A stretch of 64,000 bases of DNA from Gymnorhina tibicen (GCA_013399875.1 VXAZ01009309.1:739565-803564); one strand, 5' to 3'. Positions 35,804 to 49,200 are shown, numbered from the stretch's first letter. Program-made: numbers and translations. Notes: generated by a model not told the origin, from the letters alone.

Positions 35804-36225
35804 CACCAATGATAATACCGGTTTGGCCAGTCTCAATACGCATGAAAATGAGGCAGCAAGTGCTTCTATTTTTCTTTTTCACATAAGGAAATGTCATATT
35901 TCTTCTCATTTTTCAGGGACTTACAAACCTAATGGAACTGCACGTACCAAGGCTCTGAATGTTTAATGCTTTTGCTGAAAAGCACTATGTGTTCATGCAG
36001 GAGAAGCAGCAGGACAAATATTTTCACACATTTTCAGATAGCTGAGTGAAACTGGCTCCACCAGAATTTACAGTTGAAGACTACCAGAATTTACAACTTG
36101 TGAAATTGTGGCTGTCTGTATTTTCTCATTACAGTGTGCTTGCCAGAGATAGAGAAGGTGGGGGTTTTTTTCTCTTTTTTTTCTTTTTTTTGCCATCTAC
36201 TGTCGCACTACTTCCTAGTTAAACC

Positions 36226-36600
36226 TTGTCTCAAGTTATCAACACTCTCTGGAGAGATAAGCTTCTTCTCACTTACAACCTGTCACTAATAATCGAACTT
36301 TCAAGACTCCATCTCGAAAAGAGACTACTGGAGGCACACAGGTCACAGGAATTAACTGCCACCAGTCCTTGCAGAAAACTAAGCTCATCAATCTATAGCT
36401 TCTCGTCATAATTAGAATAACGGCTTCGAAAATTTGGGCTGATGTTGACTCGGTCTTATGCCACAAAGACCACTGATTAAAATCTTGGTGTGAAAGCTAA
36501 TGATAAGTGCTGGTGGCGTTGTCGTGGAGACAGGGACAAACAATTCCCTTGCCGTGACATTTTCAATGTCCTGCAGAAGAAAAACTGTCCTCTTTAGTGT
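36226..36600. other. Candidate conserved non-coding element
   Basis: High-complexity block with TAAT cores (cactaataatcg, cataattagaat, agctaatgataag) and retained CpGs (ctcgaaaag, ggcttcgaaaat, gactcggtc, ggcgttgtcgtgg) in CpG-poor surroundings. It has no transposon similarity. The 61-65-codon frames on both strands are not protein-like. Confidence 0.35.
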
Positions 36601-39200
36601 GGCACTGTATGAAGCTTATTTATGGCTACAGGGCTTGCTGGATTGATGACTGTCGTAACACACTGTCAAATCCTTTACTGACACATTCATTTTTTGAGCC
36701 CCTGGTGTGGCAGAAATAAAACACAACAAAAATGTGAAAGTATTATTTATCAGTTTCTGTTTGAGTAAATAGTGGATGAAATAAATTTGGTATATGTTTG
36801 TACCCAGATGTGCACACAACTCCCTACATTTATTAAATGCACAAGAAACAAAAAGTATTTAATGCAGTTGAAGATTCTCTTATAGTTTTTGACTGCAGTT
36901 TTGCAATGAATTTCAACAGACAAAACCCAAAAGAGCTAGTGTAGTTAAAGCTTTAAGAATACAGCTTTGATTGCACTGTGCCCATAACAAAAGTGACCAG
37001 TATACTGCACATTTGGCATAAAAATTGAAGAACTCACATCAGAACTGTGATGCTTGTTTTGATACTGCATTTCAGAAAGCCAGGCTGAGGTTGCCACGAG
37101 CCTACTGACAGTAGCATGCTCTAATATTAATATCTGCAGCATTATTTTTAACACTTTGAAATTAGAAGGTGCTCCTTCCGACTTCTCTTTCAGATAAAAC
37201 TTGTTTCCTTCACTTTAAATATAATGAACATTATTTGTTAGCTTTAAGGCTCTTGTTAACTTCCTGAAGCTTTTACAATGTACCAGTTAACCATTACAAG
37301 AACATTACTCTGGACTACAAGTGAATTTACAGTCAGATCAGCATCAGAGAGAGCTCAAAATGGATGCCTGAAACCTCTGCACTGAACATACTCAAAAGTT
37401 TCCGTACATAGATTTTCCATACTGATCACATTTTCAGGAATCACGTCTGCTTTAGCTTCCAGGCTCAAAATTATTAAAAGATGATTCCTGTGCTTCAAAA
37501 CTTAGAAGTACCTTTGTCTGTCTATGGAGGAAAAAAATAGAAGTCCAAGGTTTACTCATTCCCTGCATTACAAAAAGAAAATAAACCCACTCTTGTTTTC
37601 TCTCCCTTTGACCAATGGACTCTTCTTTTAAAATATTTAAATATATTTATTGCATCTCTTCTAAGTAAAAAATCCCAGGGGAGGGAGGTGTCAAATTACC
37701 ACACTGTTCTTTCACAATACTGAAATACAAAGTGAGTGAGCAAAAGGTTGCTCTCTGTACTCAGTAATTGCAGTTCTATCAATGTTACCCACAGATACAG
37801 CAGAGCACACTGAGACAAGTTCTACACATAAAAGGAAATCAAAATCAAAATTTGGTGACTGAGCATGATTAAGGCTTTGTATGTGTAATCTGAAAATGTG
37901 ATAGCTACATGGAAGTTCTTTAATTCTCAGGAGCTGACTTACCTTACCTACCATCTATGTACTTCCTCCCACTCATCCCCAATTCCACAGCATTCCCACC
38001 ACACAACATCAGTTAATATACATATCTCAGCCACGGAAATGCTCTTAGGATGTTTACATGGAAGTGTCTTCAAACCTGGACTCAGATAAATCTTTCCTTC
38101 CCTCAACATTGGGTGTTTGTCAGTCGTAATAATTGTTATTTACAGCCTTTGAATATTCTCTACTCTTATTATTTTGGATTACAGCTTCAGATTTTGGGCT
38201 TTAAAAAGGTAAAGGATCCAAACTAAGAGGTACCTCTCTAATCTAGTGTTTGATAACAACTAGCATACACTACCAATGCTCCAAGTCCCATCAGTAATTT
38301 AAGTATGCAAACAAAGTGCAAGTTTCTCAAGACATTTAGGGATTTCTAACAAAGTGCTATAATCTACTTCACAAAACATTATGAAATAATTTTAGTCAAG
38401 GAAACTAAGAATTGATCCTCCAGAGCGATCAAAAACAAAAGTCCTATTTTAATAAAATTAAATCCTTCCAGATTTCTTAGGAAACTTTGTAAAGCTTCAG
38501 CTAAAACGAAACCATATTAATACACGAGGTGGTTTAGAATTATTTGAATTTCTCAGTCGCAGCATTCAACCCTTCAAAAGTCAATACACACCAAAGTAAA
38601 TCTGCCCCTCAACACTTTCAAGTTCCAAACGCTTATATCTAATTGATATAACAGAAATTGTCAGCAATTATTCCTTTTTTAACTCTGTAAACTATATACA
38701 GATATTTTAGGTTAATGTATGTAGTAAGTGCTGCAGAGTTTCCTGTAAAGATGTGTGACAAAATGTCAGTCTTTAATTTTCTTTGCTTTGTTGGTTTGCA
38801 ACTCAAAACTTATAATGTGAAAGTGTTTTTTAAAGAGGGGGAATAAAAGAGCTCTAAAATGGTTATAAAATACAGTTTATACCCTTCTTATGCCTGATGA
38901 AAAAGCTGACTCTACCACATGGTAATCTGGGTGACTAAGCAGATTGTCAAATATATTTTAAAAAAAAACAAAAACAAAACCCAACCAAGAAAACCTCTAG
39001 CAGTCAGTTTTAATTTTTTCATGGCCATCAGCTTTTCTTGTCCTATTAGTTACCATAATAGCAACACAGTGTTGAGCAAAACACCAGAAGCTTTCATTAG
39101 AACCATTAACATAATTTGATAACTGATGGTATTTGATTTCTGACTTCTGAACTTTGAGTTAAAGCTTGGTGTAAGATATAATCTCACTGATTGGATGTTT
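36601..39200. other. Unannotated AT-rich non-coding stretch
   Basis: No gene or interspersed repeat recognised. Short frames only. Confidence 0.5.
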
Positions 39201-41759
39201 TTTAAAATACGATCACTTCAAGTTATATTTCTTTGTTAACTATAATTAATGTTCACATTTGTCACAAATTATATTATTTAAGAAAGAGGCAATAACGATG
39301 AAAGATGTGACAATGTTAAATCCATGTCATCTTCCCCCAAATGATTAAGCCCTAATTTAAGGATTGCTCAAAATAAACTGGAGCCGTGCATGCAGTAATG
39401 GATACATACAAATAAGAACTTTTCAATAAAGTATTAATGGTTTTGTTTAACTTAAAACAAATTAAAAGTTTAATACTAAATCCATCTATGTCAGATGCTT
39501 TAGATCCATGTTCAGGATATTCTACTTATAATACAGTATTCAGTCATACACTGTTTTCCTGATCTTTAAATACAGTCAAAGTAGAAAGGAGAGCTTTTTT
39601 GGCTCCTGTCTTTACTGGTGTGAGCAGGGATTTACAGACTGATAGAAGCTTCCCCTCTGCCCACAATTCTTAAAATCATAAACTTTCTCCGCTCGCTCAG
39701 CATTTGGCCACATTGGCGTGAGACCAATATAAGCCTTGCCTCCTGGGAGGGCTCCTCAGTCTGGTACCTGCTCTGCTGCCAGAGCAGGTGAGATGATAAG
39801 GGTAGGCAGTTGTCTTTTGTAGCCAGGCTCGAGAAGCTCATGCTTGTGTGCAGATCACTGTGCGGATATGTCCAGGTCAGTTTTTGCAAGCCATGTGCCT
39901 CTTTAGTATGGCAAGCAAAGGACTGCAATATAAATACAAGCTTTTGAAAGCTATTTTTGTATTGACAAATGAGTGAGTAAGGTGGCAGGGGGAGGGACCT
40001 TTCTCTTTAACTTGGTCAGGTTAAGGACCTGAAACAGACTAATGTTCAAAATGTCCTATGTGCATACAGCAAACTAACTGTCCTGCAACGATAATTGCAT
40101 ATAATGCATCACCTATGTCACATCAATGACCCTCTTTGCTAGGCACTGTACACAATCACGCAGATGCTTTGAATGGACATTTATGGGATCTTTATTAGTA
40201 ATATAAATCCTACATCACCACAGCTGCATTAAAAAATGCAAAGGAACGCACGCTATCGTCTTACAAAGATTTCAGTTGAGTTCACTGGGGACCGCAAAAA
40301 CAAATGTTCACATTCAGACCCTTTGGCAAAACTGTACATGCCAGAAATATTCAAAATTTTCAAAATTTTATAAAATACTAATCTAAAATGCTTTGGAGAA
40401 AGGGAAAGGGTGAAAAAGGAGCAAGATGATGTGGCTTTATTTTTAGTCAGAAATCTCATTTTCAGCTAGCTTTGAAAAATAATTTTGTGATATCAATTCA
40501 TCATTAGCACGCACTAAGCCTTCAAAAGTGAGAAGGGCTTATAAAATTTTTAAGCAATTTTATACATAATATTCTAAACAAACAGTGATTCAGTAGGCAT
40601 AGAAAGTAGTGAAGTCAAAAAAAGAATACTTAATTTTTAAAGAGAATTGGTTTTTTTGTAATTTCCAAGATTAAGCTAATGAAAATTACTAAATACTCTT
40701 ACATTCAAAAACATTTAAACAAAAGGAAAGAGGCAACAGAAATTCCACACCTCACCCACCTGTCTGGAGGTAACATTAAACCAACCTCTTCCAGATTTCT
40801 TAGAGTGGAATTTAAGGCTTGTGTGTTTCAACAGGAATATTCTCCATTAGGAATTTGTACTTAATCCTCTCTGAAAACACCTGATACAAGGGTGGGGCTC
40901 TTATTTCCCTTAAATTTGAAAGGTCTGCCATGACTTTAAGTGGCAGTCAGGTAAAGGATAGAGATTTAAATTTTGGAATCCGCTGCAGTAAAATCTTTCT
41001 CAGCAGTGTGTGGTTGGAGAAAAAAAGGCTCAGTACATATTTTTTAAATTACAAAAGGATTCCAACATACAGGGCTGAAGTCAAGTCATTGAAACATACT
41101 GCCTGTTGGTATCGTGTCCTGTCAAGTGGGCAGCGACACAACTGCACGGCTGCTCTTTGTCATCACAATTGTTGCCACACCAGCTGCAGCTGATATAATC
41201 ATGAATGCCACTATTAAAAAATAATTACTCTTCCATGCATAAAACACATTCACTGCAAAGATAAAATATAGTTTGGATCCCACTTCATATTTTGCTTAAA
41301 AGTTCTTTCAACTTCCTGGCACAATGAACCTCTCTAAATCTCAATGCAGTATTAATCATTATAAGAATTTCCTTACATTTACTGTAATACCAATTTGCTA
41401 CAGGATGAATACATTTCAATTTTTCTATTGCAAAACTTTAATTTCTAGAATGTATAAGACACAACTGTCACAAAACTCAAACTTTGCAACAAACATTGCT
41501 TTGTCTTTGATTTTTTGCTCATAAAAACAATTGAGGGAGAGAGGAAAGAAGCACTGAAACTGTATTGATGTCATAGAAGACTGCAGAAGGAAATACTTAA
41601 TGCAAAGCCAATCTACTGAGGTATTTTTCAGAAAGCACAGTCCATGCCCTATTGCCCTTGTTTGTGACTCAGAAACAAACAATAAGAAGGATAGTTGGGT
41701 ATTAAGAAACCTGACAGTTCAGTAAAACACACACTGTTAGAACATTTACAATATATGCT
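39201..41759. other. Unannotated non-coding stretch
   Basis: Contains the 39.77-kb palindrome and a complex patch at 41090-41240 with some CpG retention (tatcgtgtcctg, gcagcgacac, gcacggctgc) that might be a conserved element. No exon or transposon was recognised. Confidence 0.45.
39766..39789. repeat. Perfect 10-bp inverted repeat with 4-nt loop
   Basis: acctgctctg (39766-39775) and cagagcaggt (39780-39789) are exact reverse complements around ctgc. It lies in a locally GC-richer patch (39640-39900). The stem contains the E-box-like CACCTG/CAGGTG half strings. Whether it is a protein-binding palindrome, an RNA stem or chance is not decidable here. Confidence 0.6.
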
Positions 41760-42216
41760 CATATAATTCAATAGGGAAAGCAAAAGCTGCACACACAAGC
41801 GAAGCACGACAAGGAATTAATTCACTGCCTCCCACGGGCAGGCAGGTGTTCAGCCATCTCAGGGAGGGCAGGGCCCCAGCACATGTAATGGTGACTTGGG
41901 AGGACAAGCACCATAACTCCAAATGTTCCCTCCTTCCTCCATCCACTTTATCTACAGAGCATGATGTCACATGGTCTGGAATATTCCTTTGGTCACTTTG
42001 GGTCATCTGTCCCAGCTGTGTCTCCTCCCACCCTCCCATGCACCCCCAGTCTCCTCACCAGCATGGCAGTACAAAGAAGCAGAAACACCTTGGCTCTGTG
42101 TAAGCCCTGCTCAGCAACAACAAAAAGATCTCTGCATTACCAACTTGGTGTTCAGCAAAATTGAACAAAATCGAAGATCAACAAATTCAAAACACAGCCT
42201 CATACCAGCCACTGTG
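41760..42216 (-). mobile_element. ERVL-like LTR, minus strand, incomplete
   Basis: Read on the minus strand from 42216 leftwards, the sequence runs cacagtggctggtatgaggc, then tgtgttttgaattt, ttgttgttgctgagcagggc, gaccaaaggaatattccaga, catgtgacatcatgctc, gagatggctgaacacctgcc and gctttccctatt. This is the order of a common avian ERVL-type LTR as I remember it. U3 (with a CRE-like site) and R are present, but the U5 end beyond the polyadenylation region is missing, so the copy is truncated on the left. The missing first ~34 bp of the LTR lie just to the right, inverted (42242-42275). The frames at 41746-42288 are LTR shadows, not genes. Confidence 0.75.
41962..41969 (-). promoter_or_regulatory. 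CRE-like site of the LTR promoter (CpG-decayed)
   Basis: The plus strand reads tgatgtca, giving TGACATCA on the minus strand, one transition away from the palindromic CRE TGACGTCA. Downstream on the minus strand there is a degenerate TATA-like string, agataaagtgg, about 15 bp on. This is the expected layout of the LTR promoter. It is probably inactive after CpG loss. Confidence 0.5.
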
Positions 42217-42241
42217 CAGACACACATGGGTGTGTGGAGGG

Positions 42242-42275
42242 TGCTGGTTTCAGTTGGAGCAGAGTTAATTTTCTT
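42242..42275 (+). mobile_element. Inverted 5' tip of the same LTR type
   Basis: tgctggtttcagttggagca, then gagttaattttctt, matches the first ~34 bp of the ERVL-type LTR (tgctggtttcggctgggat…gttaattttctt) but on the plus strand, whereas the adjoining body at 41760-42216 is on the minus strand. A 25-bp filler separates them. It may be the tip of the same LTR flipped by a micro-inversion, or a scrap of a second, opposite insertion. Confidence 0.65.
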
Positions 42276-44559
42276 AATCTTCATCTAGGACAAACAGTGT
42301 ACACACCAAGCATTTAAACACTAACAGAAAAGTCTCCTAGATAAACACAGGTTTTGAATACTGCAAACCTTCATATTGCATAGAAATTACCTCAGTTATT
42401 CACGAAGTACCCAATATCCCCATACAGGCAATGTACACAACATCATCCAAGAAGACACAAGAACACTGTGTACAGGAGCAAAAAACACCTCCAAGCTAAA
42501 AAGCTTACCTATAGTTTGTTCTAACATATCGGTTGGGAAGATATGCAAAAAGAGAAACGTATTACTCTAATGCCTGAATGCTAAACTGTGAAGAAACCAA
42601 ACAGAGGATATTCTCTGTTCCGAAGTGTTAGAAGGCGTCATCATTATTCTACCATATCAAAGAAAAAGAGGCTATTAAATGTAATGCATAAAATAACATT
42701 TAGCAAGAAAATCAGGATAATTACTTCAAAAAAAGGACATTCAGTCAAGTTCTAAACCATTGCTCTGAATTGAGAATTACTTATGTCTAAGTTAAATCAA
42801 GTAAAACATCCCAAAGCAGTCCCTTAAAAAACACTTGAAAATAACAGGAGGAACTACCTAATTCATCACACTTTTTTTTTTTTTCCCCCTATTAAAAACC
42901 GTGAATTGCAGGAGGTTTTGATGTTACCCTTCTTGTTTGCAAATTCAGTCTGTTTATTGCAGGAACATAGATAAAGACAGTTTGGTTTCATACAAGCAGA
43001 AATGATCATTCAGGTCAGTTGTGTGTAAATCAAATTAGAAACCAGTAAAATTGAGGGTCAGGAACACACTCTGCTGGGAACTGTATAAGCACCACAACAC
43101 AAAAACAAGGGCCATTAAAAAACTTTGAGTCCAAAAGGTTACAGTAAGAAAAACCTACCAGTGAGATGTGTCCAACTATCACACTTAGAGTAGAGGAAGG
43201 AGTAACTGACACTTGACATACAAAAAGTGCTACAACAAAAACAATCAAATAACATTCACAAAAGGCTAGTAAGGCACTGTTAAGAACCAATACAGACAGA
43301 TGCTGTCCTATTTCTTTGTTACATTACAAAGCTGGAGAGCACATCTTTAAAAGCTGCTTATTAGAAGCATGCTGAATCATTCTCTGTCACTTCACAGACC
43401 CAACACTGATAATGTATTTCTTCATCATGAGTAGCAGAAATTATTTTGGAAAGTAAGAACCAAGTCTGACAGCTGTTCCTCACATGATCGTCTAAGCAGA
43501 ACCACAACATAACATGAAGACTCTAGATGAGTACAGTTTCCTACACGTTACAGTTCTAAGTGTCCCATTCAGACAAGATGACGGTGTCCACATAGGCCAG
43601 GTGGCAAAGAGAAATAAAAGTAAATTGTAATAAAAGATTGTCACAGAATCAATGCCTCATACTTTAAAAGTGAGCATTTTGGCTCTGCTTCAGCATTCAT
43701 CAGCCAAAACCTATTATCCTATGACAATATTCCATTTCACTGATATCTATTCATTATAAAATATATATATTTACAGTATTTGGAAGGTGATTTTTAATGC
43801 TCTGAATGCCCTTTAAAAGGAGACTATTTTAACATTATAGATTCCAAATGACTAGTCAAGATATTCAATTCCCTGTTTAAATCTTTAAATATACTTAGAA
43901 ATTCCTTATTTCAATGGGCTTTCTAATGCCTGTTCCTTTACTCTTTAAATATATATTACAACGTAAAAAGAGAAAGGTCTTCATTAACTCATTGCACTAG
44001 GGGAACTCACCTTTTTATGATATTAGTTTCAGTCATTAATCACAATGCTTTACCAGTAACCAAGAAAAGTGACAATAATATTTATGTAGATCACTAGAAC
44101 TTTTCAGGTTTTGAAGAAGTCTAAGAGAGTTGGGTATCCCAACATATGAAATTTGGAAATCGTAATTCTGACTGGCATAGCAAACTCATTGCATCCTTCC
44201 CATAACCATAATATGTTCTGAGTCTCAACCTCAGTTGCTTACCTTATAAAAAGGCTTTTTCAAAAAAATTATCATCAACAAAAATCTTGTGGTGTTGATT
44301 TTTTTTTTTAATCCTTAAGAATTCAATAGGAAAAACACAGCTTTTTTGTTTGTTTTTAGGAGGGAAAAAAAAAATCTTTGTTTAGGCAGTACATTTAAGG
44401 AGAATTTTAAGAAGTGATAAAAGCAGTGAAGTCTGAAAGCTGCACAGAGAAAACATCTCGTAACATCTGAGACTGAGCACGATATTATCAGTGTCAGCAT
44501 ACTGATGACCCAGATGGTATTTGTATGTTTGAAGTATGACATCTATACTCCTCTGTCAT
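42276..44559. other. Unannotated non-coding stretch
   Basis: AT-rich unique sequence with homopolymer runs (for example oligo-T at 42871-42884). No recognised element. Confidence 0.5.
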
Positions 44560-44830
44560 CCAACACAAGTAATTAACAATAATCAAGTGGGTGTTAATTG
44601 GATATAATGGAACAATCTCCAGTCAGCCTGAGCCTACTATTTGCCTCTTACTAGTAATTATGAACACTAAGTACTCACGCTAATCTCCTTCTTCTCACTG
44701 AAGCCAAACAGAGGTGCAGTATTTACTCAGCTGATAGCTTGTTTTGTCTGCAATTTAATCTGTTTTAAGCCAAGAAACTCATAATTTGCAGAGCCGTCAC
44801 CAGCTGCCAGGATCACACAAAAGAATTCAA
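44560..44830. other. Candidate conserved non-coding element, TAAT-rich
   Basis: Homeodomain-type cores recur (aagtaattaac, ggtgttaattgg, ctagtaattatg, cacgctaatctc) in complex, repeat-free sequence. No open frame of interest. Inferred from motif density only. Confidence 0.3.
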
Positions 44831-46176
44831 GGCCCTAGATGACAGCAATTCAGTATATATAATCCAGGGGAAAAGAAGAACAATCATTAATTAAACTGAC
44901 CTGTTACAACCACAGTAGCCACACCACCTGGACATATAAACACTGAAAATTACCCATTCGTGTAACCTCTGATAAGCTCACAACTCTGACCCATATTTGT
45001 CATCCCGAAAATATGCTGTTAAAACACCAAACTTTCAAAGCTGCTGTTCTTTTACTATGCAAGACTGTAACAACCCTTTCGCTGATAGGAAAGTGGTGAA
45101 CAATCTCAGCCACATCAGTGTAGAATGCACTTGGCTGTTTGATTACTACTACTGTAGCAAATTGGAAGTATCTTATCAAGAGTGACCATTAGAAACGTAT
45201 TACCAGCCATTAAGCAGATGGCTAGATGTTTAAAAATAGCTTTTACATAGCAGTAGAGTCCAGACTAGTCAGCCTTATTTATGGTTCTATTAAAGGCAAA
45301 AAGGAAGAAAAATAATAAAAACAACGATATATATTTTTTTTTTGTGGTGAAAGGGGGAATTTTTCAGTGGTTTTCAAGACCATTATGTAACCAATGTATG
45401 AATCAGAGAATTCAGTACAACATTTAAAGCACACTTAAATGCTATGAAATTTACCTCCCTTGTAAAAAATATGTCTTCCATCATTGTAAAAATTGGATTG
45501 ATCTAACACATCAAAACATGTAAAAAGGTAGCACACCACATTAAGAGGATCAATATTGAGGAAAACTTTTAGGCATTATTCCCAAGCAATTGTTTGCATC
45601 ATTCAATCCATCCCAAACTTTGTTTGATTTAAAAGGGATTGAATTGGTTCGTGCTGAGACACATTTTTTTTCTTATGTTACATGTAGATGTCATCACTAT
45701 GTCAATAACTAAGACGTTCATTGATTTGCAGAAATGATACACTATTTGGAATACAATTACTGATTGATGCAGAAGGCCAGAAACACAGGCCATTAAGTAC
45801 CATTATATTATTGATTCCATGTTTAAATTTGGGAAAATCACTCTACACATGATGAGAATCTTGCAATTTTCCCATGCCAGTTCACATCTGCAGTTGGGGC
45901 TTCAACTTACACAGTTTAGAAAGGAAATAGAATCATATGGAGTTTTTAAATCAAATACCACAAAGCAAAAACCAGCAAATCTCAGTACACATACAGTACC
46001 TTAACACAAACAATATTCAAACATTCTAGTGGCACCTCCTAATCCTTTACTGAAAAGAAAAAAAAGTATTCTACACAAGAAATACAGGCAAGTTTAGCTA
46101 TATCAACTAAAATTTTCAGAAATAAAATCATAGTTTGCAGCTATCATAGCTACCCTTCCCCCATTATGGAGTTAGT
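44831..46176. other. Unannotated AT-rich non-coding stretch
   Basis: A loose inverted repeat around attcaatcc (45601-45609) and ggattgaat (about 45636-45644) is present. Nothing else was recognised. Confidence 0.45.
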
Positions 46177-46251
46177 GATCACAGAATGGATCAGGTTGGA
46201 AGGGACCACAGTGGTTCAACCTTTGTACTCAAGCAGGGTCATCCTAGAGAA
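46177..46251 (-). mobile_element. CR1 LINE 3'-tail fragment, minus strand
   Basis: gatcacagaatggatcaggt, then tggaagggaccacagtgg and caagcagggtcatcctagag, is antisense to a CR1 3' end. The homology fades after about 75 bp. A 64-codon frame (46166-46360) starts in it and is not a gene. Confidence 0.8.
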
Positions 46252-49200
46252 TAATTTCCCTGGTGTCTTCTTTTTAAGTAATTTCTCTCAGAACTTACCC
46301 CTAAAACAATTTTATCCAATTCTTTTCACATTCTTCCCAAACACTATGTCTCTTTTTTGAGTCCAAAATTTTCTTAAGCCCTCTGCAAATTTATTTTAGG
46401 ATTTTACCTCCATGGATTTCTCATCAACCTTCTGTCATGACAACCAGAGAATGACCTATCAGAGTCCATCTAGTGAATTCATACTGCTCAAAGAGATGTG
46501 AGACTTCTCTGGACTGGGCATACTACTTAGAGAAACAGCATTTTCACTCCTGTTCAGCAGAAGCCCAAAGCGCTTCCAGGACAAAGGACTCATTCCCAAG
46601 GACCAGATAAATATTACAGCTACTCTTTATCACACAGTCTTTAGAAAAAAGTATTAAGGAGAGTTGCCAAGGCTGCACCAATATTACTAGTTGGGAAGTG
46701 ACCAGCATGATTCAAAACTACATGATTTACCTTTCTGGACAGAGCACTAGATGGTGGGGGTCTCCTAAGACTACAGTGCACTTTTCATTCCTCCTTTTCT
46801 AATCCTGCCACTGTCCTGAGGAGGAAGAGAGGTTGTGGGGGCTAAATCCCCAACTTGCCATGCCACAACAGCCACAGAAGAAAGGGAGTGAGAAAAAGTG
46901 AAAACCATTCACCTGAGGGGATGGGAAGGTCAAAGACTTGTAGTATTTCTACAATTTATTACCGTGTTTTATATGACGAGCATTTCTTGATTGTTGGGTT
47001 GGTGTCTAAAGAAAGAGCACAGGTGGAGAAATTTCAATTAAATGACAGTTTCATTTAGGATATACCCATCTGCAGCACCTTATTTTGATTAGTTCTAATG
47101 TGAACTAGCTTTACAATCATGCACTTTTTAGTTTGCCAGCTGTTTTGGATCCCACTCTGAAGTGCCTCATTCATCTTATACATGGTAGAGGGTACTCCCA
47201 TTTGGCACCTACATTAGCATTTGGTACTGCACAATAGGCACCTAAAACATAGGTACTTCAGCCACAGTACTGTATCCATTACTGAATGGCTACTCCAACA
47301 GCCTACCTTTCTTTTTTCCTTGTTAACAGAGGTATGCCATCAGTGTTTATTGCAAGCTGCAGCAATGAAGTATCTGAAGTAAACTCTGCTGTAGCTTCTT
47401 CTTTGTCTCTAAAAATATGTCCCCTGGGCAGATCACAGACAGACAGACAGAAATGATAAAAAAACCCCCACCAATAAAGATTAGATGCCTTTCTAAATAG
47501 CATTTTGAATTAAGTCAAAGAGGACAGAAAATATTGCCCAACTGAAAAGCCAATCTGAGTTTAGAATTTAAGACAGAAGTAACTCTCTATCAAGTGCATC
47601 AGCAACAGAAAACAATTCTTAGCTCATCAATCCACTGAACCAAAATGCTTGTTAAAGTCTCAAAGCATCAATATCCATCAGAATATATCTATTAAATATC
47701 TTGATGCCATCTATGTCATCCATGACTTAACTTCTGATCTAACTGCTTTAACCAATTCAATACTTTGCAATAACTTCACAGTAAAAATGAAATAGGGACT
47801 AATAGAAAATACAGTTTGAAAAATACAAGGGAAAAAATGCTAAATTTGTTATTACTTGTTAAAAAACAAAAACCCTGACTCCCCAGAAAACCCCACAAAG
47901 GTTTTCCACATGGCATGTTTTAGTCACATGCAAAAATTGCTCCTGGAATCTTGAAACAAATCCCCTTTTGGTTCAGAATATAAAACTCTTCAGATAAGTT
48001 AGAACACCTGGGTATCTCCTAATGTATACTATCATACCATTTAAGTACAAACTTAAACACAGCTTAAATATGGAAATGATCCATATAGATGAATGACTAT
48101 CCCTCCACCTTGTGAAAACCAAAATCCCAGTGTTATTGCTATCCCACTTTAAAGAAACCTGTCAGGACTCTCACTGGCACTGTGAAAAGCAACATGAATG
48201 GCAGAAATTTTGATTGATGTCACTGCCTGCCTGTCAAGTGAAACAAGCAGGGCCAACCTAATCATGTTAGATTAGAGGATACAGAGATGATATAATATTT
48301 TTGTGTTATAGATATGCATGTATAGTGTGCATGCACAGAATCACAGGAATGTAAACATATCTTTCAAATAATACTAAGTATCAGAGAAAGTGTATTATTA
48401 TCAAACTGTTAAACAAAGCCTGGGGGACTGGAGTGGGATTTTTTTCCATTTTACTTCTGTAATTATGTGCAAGTAATGTTCACGGATTTTCAAGACTTTG
48501 CACTAGACTTTCTACATATTTTCTGGAGTCCTAATTCATTAGTTTTCTTTTTGTATTGTTATACTGAACTAAATAATTTGTTTTATGGATCTAGAGTGAA
48601 ATTGATTCAGCTACCTTTTCTAGAACACAGACTAATCTGCAGATTTAAATATACAGTCAGGTAATCTTCTGATAATAAGGCCAATAAATTCTAAAAAGTG
48701 AGAACACCTGAAGACAACAGACCTTCCGTAAGAAGGTCACAGAAATAAGGGATCTTATCAGGCAAAGCATGCAAACCAAAAACATGTCTAGTTCCAACAC
48801 GAGAGTGGAATATGACTGCAGCTGTCTGATCATTTATCACTGAAATACTTGCTCATTTGATAACCTGTTGACTGATAAGTAACCAATAAGAAGCACCTCC
48901 ACACTACCAAAAATGATGCAGATACTCCAAGCCCTCATATTAATTTAGAAAAAGGTATCCTAAGAATATTTGAAAACCAATATACTTAAATATCACCTGT
49001 GAAAAGTTTAATAAACAGAATAAAACCCCAAACCACAAAACTAATCCCCCTCACAGCACCCCACAAAGACCTGAACTAACCTCAGCAGAAAAAAAAAGCC
49101 AAACTTGTCAAAAGCAGCCAGAACTACATTTCAGCTAAAAAAGAGGTAAGTCTCTGAGTTTAAAATCAAAAACATAATGCCCTTTGGTCACATGGCTACA

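Noticed and set aside
41746..42288. Five overlapping open frames of 66-105 codons
   Set aside because: They lie in the ERVL-like LTR, which is non-coding.
46738..46830. Second MIR-like relic (gacagagcactagatgg)
   Set aside because: Only the first ~17 bases resemble MIR, and the following core does not.
47140..47290. Old repeat suggested by two ggcaccta strings
   Set aside because: Only an 8-bp repeat with no family match; compatible with chance.
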